Positions 52,330 through 60,833 of a stretch of 64,000 nt of DNA are shown here, piece after piece. Below the pieces are notes generated by a model. That model made no database searches, was not told the origin of the DNA, and saw only the letters and a program-made list of their open reading frames with translations. The stretch comes from Alteromonadaceae bacterium M269. GTDB taxonomy: Bacteria > Pseudomonadota > Gammaproteobacteria > Enterobacterales > Alteromonadaceae. The stretch spans positions 62,001 through 126,000 of the forward strand of contig SMNZ01000004.1 in the NCBI GenBank assembly GCA_004353515.1. The letters are read 5' to 3'. Position 1 is the first letter of the stretch, and every line of letters starts with the position of its first letter. The position numbers and the translations under genes are program-made.

Positions 52330-52784
52330 GATGCACCATACTTATAGCTATCTTTTGTTTTAGCGCAATTACTAATGCAAAAGAACAATCGATAACGGGG
52401 AAATGGAACTGTGAACAAAGTTCACAAATATCTTCAAGCATCGAAGGTATAAATGCCTATAGGGTAGAATACTCCTCTAAAAATTCATCAGCTATACAAA
52501 AGGGTTCGGCAATAGTTAAGGATAATGCCAACTCCACAATGTCTAAACTAAATTACACTATTGAGTTCATTTTTGAATCAGACGATAAAGCCTTTACAAG
52601 TACAGTTAGAAAAATAGACTTTGAGGTTGAATATGACGAACTCTCAATCTTCAATGATCCCGCTACAGGATTTCCCAAAGTTAATGAAAGAGTTTCTGGC
52701 AAGTGGGTATTTATTACTGAAAGTGAGACTCGTGCAATTTTCTCAGACGGTACCTACATAGATTGCAAGAAAGAGAGAACTTAA
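52326..52784 (+). CDS. Small exported protein of unknown function
   Basis: 152 residues. Signal peptide TILIAIFCFSAITNAKE, then a lipocalin-like start (SITGKWNCEQS) and a related motif near the end (VSGKWVFITESETRA, DGTYIDC): a small beta-rich domain with two cysteines that could form a disulphide. The ATGA overlap with the membrane protein upstream points to a joint function. Confidence 0.55.
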   Translation: MRCTILIAIFCFSAITNAKEQSITGKWNCEQSSQISSSIEGINAYRVEYSSKNSSAIQKGSAIVKDNANSTMSKLNYTIEFIFESDDKAFTSTVRKIDFEVEYDELSIFNDPATGFPKVNERVSGKWVFITESETRAIFSDGTYIDCKKERT

Positions 52785-52828
52785 ACTTTATCTGACTGAT
52801 ATCCGAGTATTTCCGTTCTCTCCCATAT

Positions 52829-53527
52829 TCAACCACTACCTTCCATCTCATGTTCTACTGTCTTTAAGTAAGCTGTAAGGCTCTTATCTTTTTCATCTCT
52901 GAAGCGTTTGTCCAATTGGACGAATCCCGAGATACGGTCAATTCGAAAGTTTCTAAACGCTTGTCTCAGCTCACACCAACCAGTAAGCAACCATACAGGG
53001 CTAAATGATGTGAGAGCTAAAGGCCTGATTGTTCGTTGTGTTGATGAGTCATTAAGATCAAGATAGTCGAAACGCACAAATTGCTTTCTTCTGATGCATT
53101 CCCGAATTTCGGTGAAATCCACCTCCCAAGGAATTTTATAATGACTAGGAGCCGAAAACGTTGTAATTTGCGCGAGCTCTTGGATCATTGGAGCAGATAA
53201 CGTCGCTTGTATTTTTTGATAGGCACTCTGTGCTTTTTTGGCAAATTTCGCATCTGTCCAATTACAAACCATACCGATGCCGAGTGCTATTGCTTCCACT
53301 TCATCGGCATCAAACATGATTGGCGGCAGATGGTAAGTCTTGTCGATAACATAACCCACACCAGCTTCACCAATTATAGGCACACCTGAATCTTGTAAAT
53401 CCTGAATATCACGATACAGGGTTCGAACACTGACTTCAAAATGCTCAGCTAATGTATCTGCTGTTACCGCCTGATGCATTCGTCTAAGGTAATGAACGAT
53501 TTCATTCAGTCTATCTGCTTTGCGCAT
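52829..53527 (-). CDS. YafY-type transcriptional regulator (HTH_11 + WYL)
   Basis: 232 residues. N-terminal helix-turn-helix RLNEIVHYLRRMHQAVTADT, LAEHFEVSVRTLYRDIQDL; C-terminal WYL sensor domain with RFDYLDLNDSSTQRTIRPLA and WLLTGWCELRQAFRNFRIDRI. Divergent from the VOC protein, with two perfect inverted repeats between them. Confidence 0.9.
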   Translation of the reverse strand: MRKADRLNEIVHYLRRMHQAVTADTLAEHFEVSVRTLYRDIQDLQDSGVPIIGEAGVGYVIDKTYHLPPIMFDADEVEAIALGIGMVCNWTDAKFAKKAQSAYQKIQATLSAPMIQELAQITTFSAPSHYKIPWEVDFTEIRECIRRKQFVRFDYLDLNDSSTQRTIRPLALTSFSPVWLLTGWCELRQAFRNFRIDRISGFVQLDKRFRDEKDKSLTAYLKTVEHEMEGSG

Positions 53528-53550
53528 AAGTACCTTTCACACCTAATCTA

Positions 53551-53619
53551 TATACCCAAACCACTTGGGTATAGCAAGAACAAGATAGCCAAACACTACT
53601 GACATTAGATGTCAGTAGT
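53551..53619. promoter_or_regulatory. Operator pair between the WYL regulator and VOC genes
   Basis: TATACCCAA-(5)-TTGGGTATA at 53551-53573, and ACTACTGACAT-TAG-ATGTCAGTAGT at 53595-53619, a perfect 11-base inverted repeat. Both are in the 140-base divergent region and are likely sites for the YafY-type regulator or a second factor. Confidence 0.6.
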
Positions 53620-53667
53620 CAACGTCTACTATAAATCTACAGTCATTCAAACAACAGGAGAAACAAA

Positions 53668-54060
53668 ATGATTGGATACGTGACAATTGGCACAGCTGAC
53701 CTGAACCGCTCAAGCGCTTACTATGATGCATTGTTCGCTACTATTGGTGGAAAGCGCTTTATGGAGGAGCCGGATTACTTTATTGCGTGGTCACGAAACG
53801 AGCAAGAATGCGGACTAGCGGTAACCATTCCTTTTGATAAAAAAGCAGCAAGCGTCGGAAATGGCACAATGGTAGCGGTAGTGCTTGAGACACCAGAACA
53901 AGTTGATGCATTTTACAATAAAGCGCTCGAACTAGGAGGTTCATGCGAAGGAAAGCCAGGCTTTAGACCAGAAGGGACAACACATGGATTTTATGCGGGT
54001 TACTTCAGAGATCTCGACGGTAATAAGTTAAATGCATTCTGCATGGTCGCTGAAAGCTAA
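53668..54060 (+). CDS. VOC (glyoxalase/bleomycin-resistance) family protein
   Basis: 130 residues: the two beta-alpha-beta-beta-beta repeats of VOC proteins: GYVTIGTADLNRSSAYYDAL, then HGFYAGYFRDLDGNKLNAFC with metal-ligand positions. AGGAG precedes the start. The substrate is unknown; regulated with or by the divergent WYL protein. Confidence 0.88.
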   Translation: MIGYVTIGTADLNRSSAYYDALFATIGGKRFMEEPDYFIAWSRNEQECGLAVTIPFDKKAASVGNGTMVAVVLETPEQVDAFYNKALELGGSCEGKPGFRPEGTTHGFYAGYFRDLDGNKLNAFCMVAES

Positions 54061-54425
54061 TTACCTATTGAAGCCACTGAAACAGTTTTAATATGGCCGC
54101 TGAAGCCATGCGAGAGTTTCCTGATTTCTTATATTCTGAATCAGTTAATACTCTAATTCAGGCAACAAAATGCGTGGATATGGGATACCAATTATCCACG
54201 TATATTATCTACCAAAGTTAAATATTGTTGCCCTCTTTACAGTTTCTCAAGCGTACTTTGTTCCCTCACTAATAAGCCTTATTTATTCGAAGTTAGAAAC
54301 AAAATCGCAACTTTTGTCGTTTGTTATCAATGTATTCGTTCAATTTCTCAACAAGTTATGCTTAAAATTGGGCTCGTTCGTTTGCGATGAAGAGGTTTTT
54401 CATCCTCAACTGCTATAGGCGCTTA
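54061..54425. other. Intergenic region before the acylase gene
   Basis: A plus-strand frame (54170-54418, 82 codons, hydrophobic) has no ribosome binding site and overlaps the acylase leader. I see no convincing gene, repeat or strong promoter. Confidence 0.4.
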
Positions 54426-56780
54426 ATGAGAACTTACATAAGAAACACTCTGATACTGCTAGTTTTACTTGCCCTTACTCTTTTCATTTGGATTACTCAG
54501 TTTAGATACAGCACGGATCGCACGGGTGAGGTCCAAGTGTCCGGCTTGCAGAATCAAGTGTCGGTGGGTTACGACTCATTCGGTATTCCTCATATTACTG
54601 CAGAGAATGAAGAGGATTTATATTTTGCACTGGGTTATGTACACGCTAAAGATCGCTTATTCCAAATGGAATTAATGCGTCGACTGGCTCAAGGTCAACT
54701 CAGTGAAATTTTTGGTGAGCGTTTGATTGAAACTGACACCTTATTCAGAACCTTAGGCATTCATCGCCACGCTAAGAATTATGTCAGCCAAATTGATAAA
54801 TCTACTCCAGCATGGACAGCACTCGAACAATACATTGCTGGAATCAACGCCTACCAAAACGAAGGTAACTTGCCTATCGAGTTCGATATCTTGGGATTAG
54901 CTCCTCGTCCATTCAAAGCAGAAGACAGTATCAGTGTATCAGGGTACTTAGCTTATAGTTTTGCCGTCGGATTTCGTACTGAACCGGTTATGACACATGT
55001 TGCTAAAAACTTGGGCGAAGACTATCTAGACATTTTTGATTTAGACATGCCGAAACAAACTCAATTAGCACAAGTTGATTTTACAACGCTGGAGTCACTA
55101 GCGAAGGTTGCTAACCATAGCTTATTACCGTCAGCTATCAGTCAATATGAAGGAAGTAATGCGTGGGCAATCAGCGGTGCAAAAACCCAAAGCGGCAAGC
55201 CCATCCTAGCCAGCGACCCACATATTTCTTATGCGATGCCCGGCGTTTGGTACGAAGCACATTTAAAAGCGGGCGACTATGAGTTTTATGGTTTTCATCA
55301 GGCTTTAGTTCCTGTTGCTTTGATGGGACACAACCGTCACTTCGGTTGGGGACTTACCATGTTCCAAAACGACGACATGGATTTTTATGTCGAAAAGCTT
55401 AATCCAAATAATAGCAATCAGGTTGTCCGCGGTGATGCATTTGAAACACTCAAGCAATTTGAAGAAACAATAACCGTTAAAGACGCAAACCCAGTAACCA
55501 TCGCCATACGTGAGTCCTCTATCGGCCCAATCATTAATGATATCTACCCTGGATTTAGCAAAGACAATAAAGCCCAACCTGTGTCCTTATGGTGGGCATT
55601 CTTACACACTGAAAACCCGATGATTGAGGCCTTTTACCAATTAAGCCGTTCAGAGAATGTCGAGGAATTCGGTAAAACATTGGAGGGCATTCATGCACCA
55701 GGGCTAAACTTTATGTACGCCGATTCAGACGACAACATTGCTTGGTGGTCTGCCGGACTTATTCCCAAACGTCCAGCCCATGTTGCTCCTTGGCTGATGT
55801 TAGACGGCTCATCAGGTCAAGATTTACCGACGGAGTATTATGACTTCAGTTACAACCCGCATGAGTTGAATCCAGCAGATGGTTTTATTATTTCAGCTAA
55901 CCAACGCCCGAGGACTTACCAAGATTTAATGGTACCTGGCTACTACAACCTGCCTGCCAGAGCTGACAGATTGATAGCAGATATTGGCATGCAAAACACC
56001 ACCAACCTCGAACAGGAAAAACAGAATCAACGAAGTATTCGTAGCCATTACGCTCAAAGAGCGCTTAGTACAATGCTTAACGAATTAGGTGATGCTGAGC
56101 GAGCCAAATTACCAGAGAACGTTTTGAACGAACTCAATCAGTGGCAAGGCGAATTCTCCTTAGATTCAGTCGCTGCAACGCTATTTACGGAATGGCAATT
56201 CGCAACAATAGAGCAAGCTTTTGCCGATGAATTTGGTGAAGAGTTATTTGCACTCTTTACTCGGACTCGTCGAGCTGATCACGGTTTTTATCAACTAGTA
56301 GAACAAAGTGACCACCCTTGGTGGCATCAAGACGGAAAATCGTTATCGCGAACCGATATTGTTCGTCAAAGTTTTGATATTGCTAAGGATAGGCTGACTC
56401 AGAATTTAGGTCCAAACCCTGAGAGTTGGCAATGGCAACAAGTCCACCTTTTTGAGCAACAGCATCCTCTCGGTAGTGTTAAGCCTTTAGACAAGTTGTT
56501 TAATTTAGGTCCCGTCGCTATTCATGGCACACACGCTGTACCCAATAACCTCTCTCAACAACTGGGCACAGGCATACAATGGGTTAAGCACGGCCCATCT
56601 ACCCGCCGCCTTATCGACTTTTCTCACCCTGAGTCTTCTTTAAGTATTTTACCAGCCGGTCAAAGTGGGAATCCTTTCGATAAGCACTTCGACGACCAAT
56701 GGGAGATGTACATTAACGACCAATACAGAACCGTTGATTTGAATTTTAAAGCTGATAAAAAATTAATTTTAACCCCTTAG
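54426..56780 (+). CDS. Penicillin acylase family (Ntn-hydrolase) amidase
   Basis: 784 residues from the ATG at 54426 (AGG upstream); an in-frame ATG at 54387 would add 13 residues. N-terminal anchor or signal (RNTLILLVLLALTLFIWI), alpha subunit with YVHAKDRLFQMELMRRLAQG, and the self-cleavage and catalytic Ser in QYEGSNAWAISGAKTQSG that begins the beta subunit. These enzymes cut amide bonds, often acyl-homoserine lactones (quorum quenching) or penicillin G. The residue context cannot tell which. A terminator-like hairpin follows. Confidence 0.88.
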   Translation: MRTYIRNTLILLVLLALTLFIWITQFRYSTDRTGEVQVSGLQNQVSVGYDSFGIPHITAENEEDLYFALGYVHAKDRLFQMELMRRLAQGQLSEIFGERLIETDTLFRTLGIHRHAKNYVSQIDKSTPAWTALEQYIAGINAYQNEGNLPIEFDILGLAPRPFKAEDSISVSGYLAYSFAVGFRTEPVMTHVAKNLGEDYLDIFDLDMPKQTQLAQVDFTTLESLAKVANHSLLPSAISQYEGSNAWAISGAKTQSGKPILASDPHISYAMPGVWYEAHLKAGDYEFYGFHQALVPVALMGHNRHFGWGLTMFQNDDMDFYVEKLNPNNSNQVVRGDAFETLKQFEETITVKDANPVTIAIRESSIGPIINDIYPGFSKDNKAQPVSLWWAFLHTENPMIEAFYQLSRSENVEEFGKTLEGIHAPGLNFMYADSDDNIAWWSAGLIPKRPAHVAPWLMLDGSSGQDLPTEYYDFSYNPHELNPADGFIISANQRPRTYQDLMVPGYYNLPARADRLIADIGMQNTTNLEQEKQNQRSIRSHYAQRALSTMLNELGDAERAKLPENVLNELNQWQGEFSLDSVAATLFTEWQFATIEQAFADEFGEELFALFTRTRRADHGFYQLVEQSDHPWWHQDGKSLSRTDIVRQSFDIAKDRLTQNLGPNPESWQWQQVHLFEQQHPLGSVKPLDKLFNLGPVAIHGTHAVPNNLSQQLGTGIQWVKHGPSTRRLIDFSHPESSLSILPAGQSGNPFDKHFDDQWEMYINDQYRTVDLNFKADKKLILTP

Positions 56781-56807
56781 ACTAAGAATCTCGTTTATAT
56801 AGAAAAG

Positions 56808-56841
56808 TGGCTATCAAAAACTAAGTGTTTGGTAGCCATTT
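56808..56841 (+). terminator. Intrinsic terminator after the acylase
   Basis: TGGCTATCAAA (56808-56818) pairs with TTTGGTAGCCA (56828-56838), 11 pairs with one G-T, followed by TTTCC. Confidence 0.7.
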
Positions 56842-56900
56842 CCTTGAAGCGCGCTAAATCAAAATTAGCTAGAACTAGATTCATAACATAAGGAATTACA

Positions 56901-57518
56901 GTGTTTAGATTCAGCATATTTGTTACCACAATCCTTTTTATCAACAGTGCTCTAGCCTGTTCTTGTCTCGCCCCATCACTATTGGAGAATTGGGAAAAAA
57001 GCAAACACATTTTTGTAGCAGAGGTTAATGATATTCAGGTCATCGAATATGGTAATGAAGAGCTATTTAATCAGGGGCTTGAGAGAGGAGCTCTCAATGC
57101 ATTGACATCATACAAAGGCTCACCCAACGAAGTCACACATATAGAAGCAGCCCACACGCCAATTTGTTGTATATGCTCGACTAAATTATCAAGTGAGAAA
57201 TACTTAGTTTTTGCAAATGAAGCTGGAGCCCTCCCTATTAGTTCCTGCAGCAACACAGGAAGACTGCAATATATGTCATATCACGAAGAAGTGTTAGAAA
57301 ACCTCAAATCAGATTCCCCAACTGTTCGGTTTACCGGAATTTATGACACGAGATACAATCAACTTCTCATTGAAGATGAGCTAAGAACCACTGGAGTCAT
57401 TGAGTTTACAGATCATATAGAAAGCAGGAAAGCTTACATCGACATGGAAGCTTATCCGCTAGAAGACGGAAGCCTGTTCTATGTAAAAACTCATTCGCTG
57501 ATACCTTTAACCGAGTAA
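56901..57518 (+). CDS. Exported Cys-rich protein, TIMP/NTR-like
   Basis: 205 residues, GTG start with AAGGA six bases before. Signal peptide FRFSIFVTTILFINSALA; the mature protein opens CSCLAPSLLENWEKSKHIFVAEV, the cysteine-first pattern of TIMP-like NTR domains. Further cysteines at TPICCICSTKLSS and PISSCSN probably form disulphides. The role of such bacterial proteins is unknown; metalloprotease inhibition is known only for animal relatives. Confidence 0.65.
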   Translation: MFRFSIFVTTILFINSALACSCLAPSLLENWEKSKHIFVAEVNDIQVIEYGNEELFNQGLERGALNALTSYKGSPNEVTHIEAAHTPICCICSTKLSSEKYLVFANEAGALPISSCSNTGRLQYMSYHEEVLENLKSDSPTVRFTGIYDTRYNQLLIEDELRTTGVIEFTDHIESRKAYIDMEAYPLEDGSLFYVKTHSLIPLTE

Positions 57519-57566
57519 CTAAAGTAAGTTGTAAAACATGAGTTTCACTCTACAAAAGAACAAATC

Positions 57567-58205
57567 ATGAACATTACCGAAAAACTAAGTTTAGTGTCAG
57601 AAAAGCTAGAAGAACTTCGAAAGGAAGACAATACACTCTCTTTGTTCGGAGCAAGCCGTCATCAATATAAGCTGAACAAAGTGATAGACGAGAAGCAAGT
57701 TCATCAATTTGAAGTTTCACATCAAATAACACTCCCTGACGAGTATAGAGCTTTCATCTTAGAGATTGGAGATGGTGGTGCTGGTCCTTACTACGGGCTC
57801 CAGAGGTTAGAAGATAGCTTATTCGAAGACTTGGACTATAAAGTAGAAGGTGAGTTCGTTAACCCATCTATTCCATTCCCGTTTGATAGCGCATGGAATA
57901 TGGAGTTTCAAGGCGACGACGAAGACGACGATGCATATAGAGAGTTTCAGGAACGGTACTTCTCTAGTGAATGGGAGACCGGAGTATTAAGACTTAGTAA
58001 TTTTGGTTGCGGCGCTTTTTTAAATCTAGTTGTCAACGGAAAGGAAAAAGGGAATATGTGGGTAGATGATAGACGAAGTGACGGAGGGATATACCCAGAT
58101 TCATTTTTCGAACAGACAACAAGAACTAGCTTTTTGGATTGGTACCTGCTTTGGTTAAATCACTCCTTAATCAAATTAAAAAATACAAAAGCGGCATATC
58201 AATAA
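57567..58205 (+). CDS. SMI1/KNR4 (SUKH) family protein
   Basis: 212 residues. SUKH core: VDEKQVHQFEVSH-like helix (VIDEKQVHQFEVSHQITLP), DEYRAFILEIGDGGAGPYYGL, acidic loop (GDDEDDDAYREFQE) and VLRLSNFGCGAFLNLVVNGKEKG ending FLDWYLLWLNHSL. SUKH proteins are often immunity proteins to contact-dependent or polymorphic toxins; no toxin is next to it here. Its 3' end overlaps the YoeB gene by 7 bases in convergent orientation. Confidence 0.85.
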   Translation: MNITEKLSLVSEKLEELRKEDNTLSLFGASRHQYKLNKVIDEKQVHQFEVSHQITLPDEYRAFILEIGDGGAGPYYGLQRLEDSLFEDLDYKVEGEFVNPSIPFPFDSAWNMEFQGDDEDDDAYREFQERYFSSEWETGVLRLSNFGCGAFLNLVVNGKEKGNMWVDDRRSDGGIYPDSFFEQTTRTSFLDWYLLWLNHSLIKLKNTKAAYQ

Positions 58206-58453
58206 TGATAACGTAGCTGCGCAATCAATAAGTTTTCATCAGAAACTTTATAAACAATTCTATGCTCATCATTGATTCTTCGGGACCAATAGCCAGATAG
58301 GGCATGCTTTAACGGTTCTGGTTTTCCAATGCCTTCGAAGGGTTCTCGTTTGATTTCTTTAATCAGTGTATTGATTCTTTTGAGCAGCTGTTTATCTGTT
58401 TTTTGCCAATAGAGATAGTCTTCCCAAGCTTGTTCAGAAAATATCAGCTTCAC
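58199..58453 (-). CDS. yoeB: YoeB-type mRNA interferase toxin
   Basis: 84 residues, nearly identical in pattern to E. coli YoeB: opening MKLIFSEQAWEDYLYWQKTD, GIGKPEPLKHALSGYWSRRI, EHRIVYKV and C-terminal LRYHY with the catalytic Glu, Arg and His. It enters the ribosomal A site and cuts mRNA, leaving a cyclic phosphate/5'-OH break. Overlaps the antitoxin gene by 4 bases. Confidence 0.93.
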   Translation of the reverse strand: MKLIFSEQAWEDYLYWQKTDKQLLKRINTLIKEIKREPFEGIGKPEPLKHALSGYWSRRINDEHRIVYKVSDENLLIAQLRYHY

Positions 58454-58701
58454 TCAACAAGTTCCTGCTCAGTGCCTTCGCCACTTTCTAGTTCCGCTAT
58501 TGAAGCCATAAGCCGTTGTGCATTCTTAGGACTTCTTAATAAATACGCCGTCTCTTCAAGCGCTTGATAATCTTCCATGGATATCATGACAACAGCACCT
58601 TCACCTTTTCGTGTAATTGCAATAGGGGCGTGATCCTGACACACGCTCTCCATTGTTTTAGCTAAGTTACTTCGAGCAGCAGTATAGCTCATGCTTTGCA
58701 T
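58450..58701 (-). CDS. yefM: YefM-type antitoxin
   Basis: 83 residues from the ATG at 58701 (AGG six bases before; homologues start at this point, and the longer frame runs through the operator). SMSYTAARSNLAKTMESVCQ, VMISMEDYQALEETAYLLRS, NAQRLMASIAELESG. It binds YoeB and represses the operon. Confidence 0.92.
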   Translation of the reverse strand: MQSMSYTAARSNLAKTMESVCQDHAPIAITRKGEGAVVMISMEDYQALEETAYLLRSPKNAQRLMASIAELESGEGTEQELVE

Positions 58702-58709
58702 ACAAAACC

Positions 58710-58733
58710 TGTACATGTACAAAATTACGTACA
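58710..58733. promoter_or_regulatory. YefM operator
   Basis: Perfect 12-base palindrome TGTACATGTACA (58710-58721) followed by a second GTACA element (58729-58733). TGTACA is the known YefM recognition core. Confidence 0.75.
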
Positions 58734-58804
58734 ACAATATTAGCAAGTCATGATTAAATACTCAACGACTCGCATAGCGTAACCCATATTACCGTTTTAG
58801 GACT

Positions 58805-59392
58805 CTACCCATGTTTACCATCATTCCAATCGTCAAATATGCGTTTTGCGACGTTTTTAGGAAAAACTTCTAACTCTGTTGCCATAGTGTCATTCCAGCG
58901 ATTGAGGTAACCGAATAGTGCTACTGAGGCGACAATCTCGATTATCTGTCCATCGTCGAAGTGTTTTTTTAGTTCGTCAAAGTCTTCTTCTTGGGCGTCG
59001 TTAGGTGTCATGCCCATTTTAATCGCGAGGGTAATTGCTGCTTTTTCTGCATCAGTAAATAAATCGCTATCTTGGCAGGTAAAAATAGCTTCGATTTTTT
59101 CATCGGGTACTTTGTAAATGCTGGATAGATTAGCCATATGAGAACGACAATAGTTACAACCCGATGCTGCGCTTGATGCGTAGCTGACCATCATTTTTAG
59201 GTCTTCAGGTACGGTTCCTTCATATAAACAAGCTTGGTTTAACGCCATAAACGCTTTAACGATATTGGGTCTACGCGCCATTGTGCGGATGCTATTGGGC
59301 ACGAAACCGCGGGTATCGGCGTAATGTTCAAAACGGTCGGTGATATCTTTATCTTGGATTTCTTCATTTTCGAGCGGGCGCAAGTGGGCCAT
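58805..59392 (-). CDS. AhpD-like carboxymuconolactone decarboxylase family protein
   Basis: 195 residues, all-helical. The CxxC motif is in SSAASGCNYCRSHMANLS, with the proton-relay His. Peroxidase-related family. Stands 80 bases after the fumarylacetoacetase gene in the same orientation; it could protect the pathway from oxidative products or be a lactonase or isomerase. Function in the pathway is inference. Confidence 0.85.
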   Translation of the reverse strand: MAHLRPLENEEIQDKDITDRFEHYADTRGFVPNSIRTMARRPNIVKAFMALNQACLYEGTVPEDLKMMVSYASSAASGCNYCRSHMANLSSIYKVPDEKIEAIFTCQDSDLFTDAEKAAITLAIKMGMTPNDAQEEDFDELKKHFDDGQIIEIVASVALFGYLNRWNDTMATELEVFPKNVAKRIFDDWNDGKHG

Positions 59393-59472
59393 AGGATTCT
59401 CCTATTTATTTTTGAAAATAGTGATTGAAAGGAGAGCCTAAATTGAATTTAAGCTCTCAAAGAATAAGTTTG

Positions 59473-60786
59473 CTAACTAGTTGACGGCAAAACTGTCGAC
59501 ACGACTTCACCGAAACCAATTCGAGCAGCATCTTCTTTACTACAAGAGGCTCGCATAACGATACAGTCACCATCTGCTAAGAAAGTTCGTTGTTCGCCGT
59601 TTGGCAGAGTGATGGGGACTTTTCCGCCTTGACTCAATTCTAGTAATGAACCAGCTTCTTCCTGCTCAGGGCCAGACTGAGTGCCAGAGCCCAGCAAATC
59701 ACCAGAACGCATAGCGCAGCCGTTACTCGCATGATGAGTAACAAGTTGAGCTGGTGTCCAGTAAGAATGTTTAAAGTTAGAACGAGACAACAAAGTTGCT
59801 GGTTGTTCTAACTCACGCATCCCTGAGGTTTGAATCAAGCATTCAAGATCAATATCCAAGCCACCAGCTTTGGTATTTTCTTCAGAATCTAAATACGGAA
59901 GTGGCTGAGGGTCGCTTTCGGGGTGCGCGAAGCTGGCTCGATAAGGAGCAAGTGCTTCCATAGTGACAATCCACGGAGAGACAGTTGAAGCAAAATTCTT
60001 AGCCAAGAATGGACCTAAAGGCTGGTATTCCCATGCCTGAATGTCACGTGCAGACCAGTCATTAAAAATACAGACACCAAATAGATGGTCTTCAGCATCA
60101 TCAATAGCGATGTTCTCTCCCATCTGGGTACTTTTGCCAATATATAGCCCCATTTCCAATTCATAGTCGAGACGCTTACATGGACCTACGCTAGGCTCAC
60201 CAGCATCAGGAGCCTTTGTTTGTCCAACGGGACGATGAAAAGTTTGACCAGAAACACCGATGGTTGATGATCGACCGTGATAACCGATTGGCACCCATTT
60301 GTAGTTAGGTAACAAAGGATTATCTGGCCTGAACAACTTGCCAACTGCTGTTGCGTGATAAATAGAAGTATAAAAGTCAGTGTAATCACCGATATGACAA
60401 GGTAACGAATACTCAACTTCAGATTGAGGCACAAGCATAGTTTCCAATGTAGATTGTTTATCAGAGCCTTCTCTTAACGCTCGTGATAATGCCAACCTGA
60501 GCTCGCCGTTAGCTTCAACGCCTAAATCCATTAAGTCATTCAACTTACTTTGCGCCGCTGCTTGAGCGGCTATTTGAGCTTGCCCGCCAAACACATTGGC
60601 TTGTGCAACGGCGGCCATATCTAACACTTGTTTGCCAATTGCAACACCACCGCGCCAAGCTTCATCAATGCCCTTTCGTCTAAAGATTGCAAAGGGTAAG
60701 TTTTGAATAGGGAAATCACTGTCTTGATTGGCGCAAGTTACCCAACTTGTTAGCTGAATATCGTGAGTTTCATTTATCTGTCGCAT
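59473..60786 (-). CDS. fahA: Fumarylacetoacetase
   Basis: 437 residues, normal length. SH3-like N-terminal part, then the FAH fold: DFYTSIYHATAVGKLFRPDN, PIGYHGRSSTIGVSG (substrate His/Arg), RLDYELEMGLYIGKS (metal ligands), FNDWSARDIQAWEYQPLGPF. Splits fumarylacetoacetate to fumarate and acetoacetate, the last step of tyrosine/homogentisate breakdown. It follows hmgA by 47 bases. No maleylacetoacetate isomerase gene lies between them; it may be elsewhere. Confidence 0.95.
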   Translation of the reverse strand: MRQINETHDIQLTSWVTCANQDSDFPIQNLPFAIFRRKGIDEAWRGGVAIGKQVLDMAAVAQANVFGGQAQIAAQAAAQSKLNDLMDLGVEANGELRLALSRALREGSDKQSTLETMLVPQSEVEYSLPCHIGDYTDFYTSIYHATAVGKLFRPDNPLLPNYKWVPIGYHGRSSTIGVSGQTFHRPVGQTKAPDAGEPSVGPCKRLDYELEMGLYIGKSTQMGENIAIDDAEDHLFGVCIFNDWSARDIQAWEYQPLGPFLAKNFASTVSPWIVTMEALAPYRASFAHPESDPQPLPYLDSEENTKAGGLDIDLECLIQTSGMRELEQPATLLSRSNFKHSYWTPAQLVTHHASNGCAMRSGDLLGSGTQSGPEQEEAGSLLELSQGGKVPITLPNGEQRTFLADGDCIVMRASCSKEDAARIGFGEVVSTVLPSTS

Positions 60787-60833
60787 GGTTAATTGGCCTC
60801 AGTTATCTAGAGAATATAAAGGAGTAATACTTC

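Noticed and set aside
54170-54418. 82-codon hydrophobic plus-strand frame
   Set aside because: No ribosome binding site; overlaps the start region of the acylase gene in another frame.
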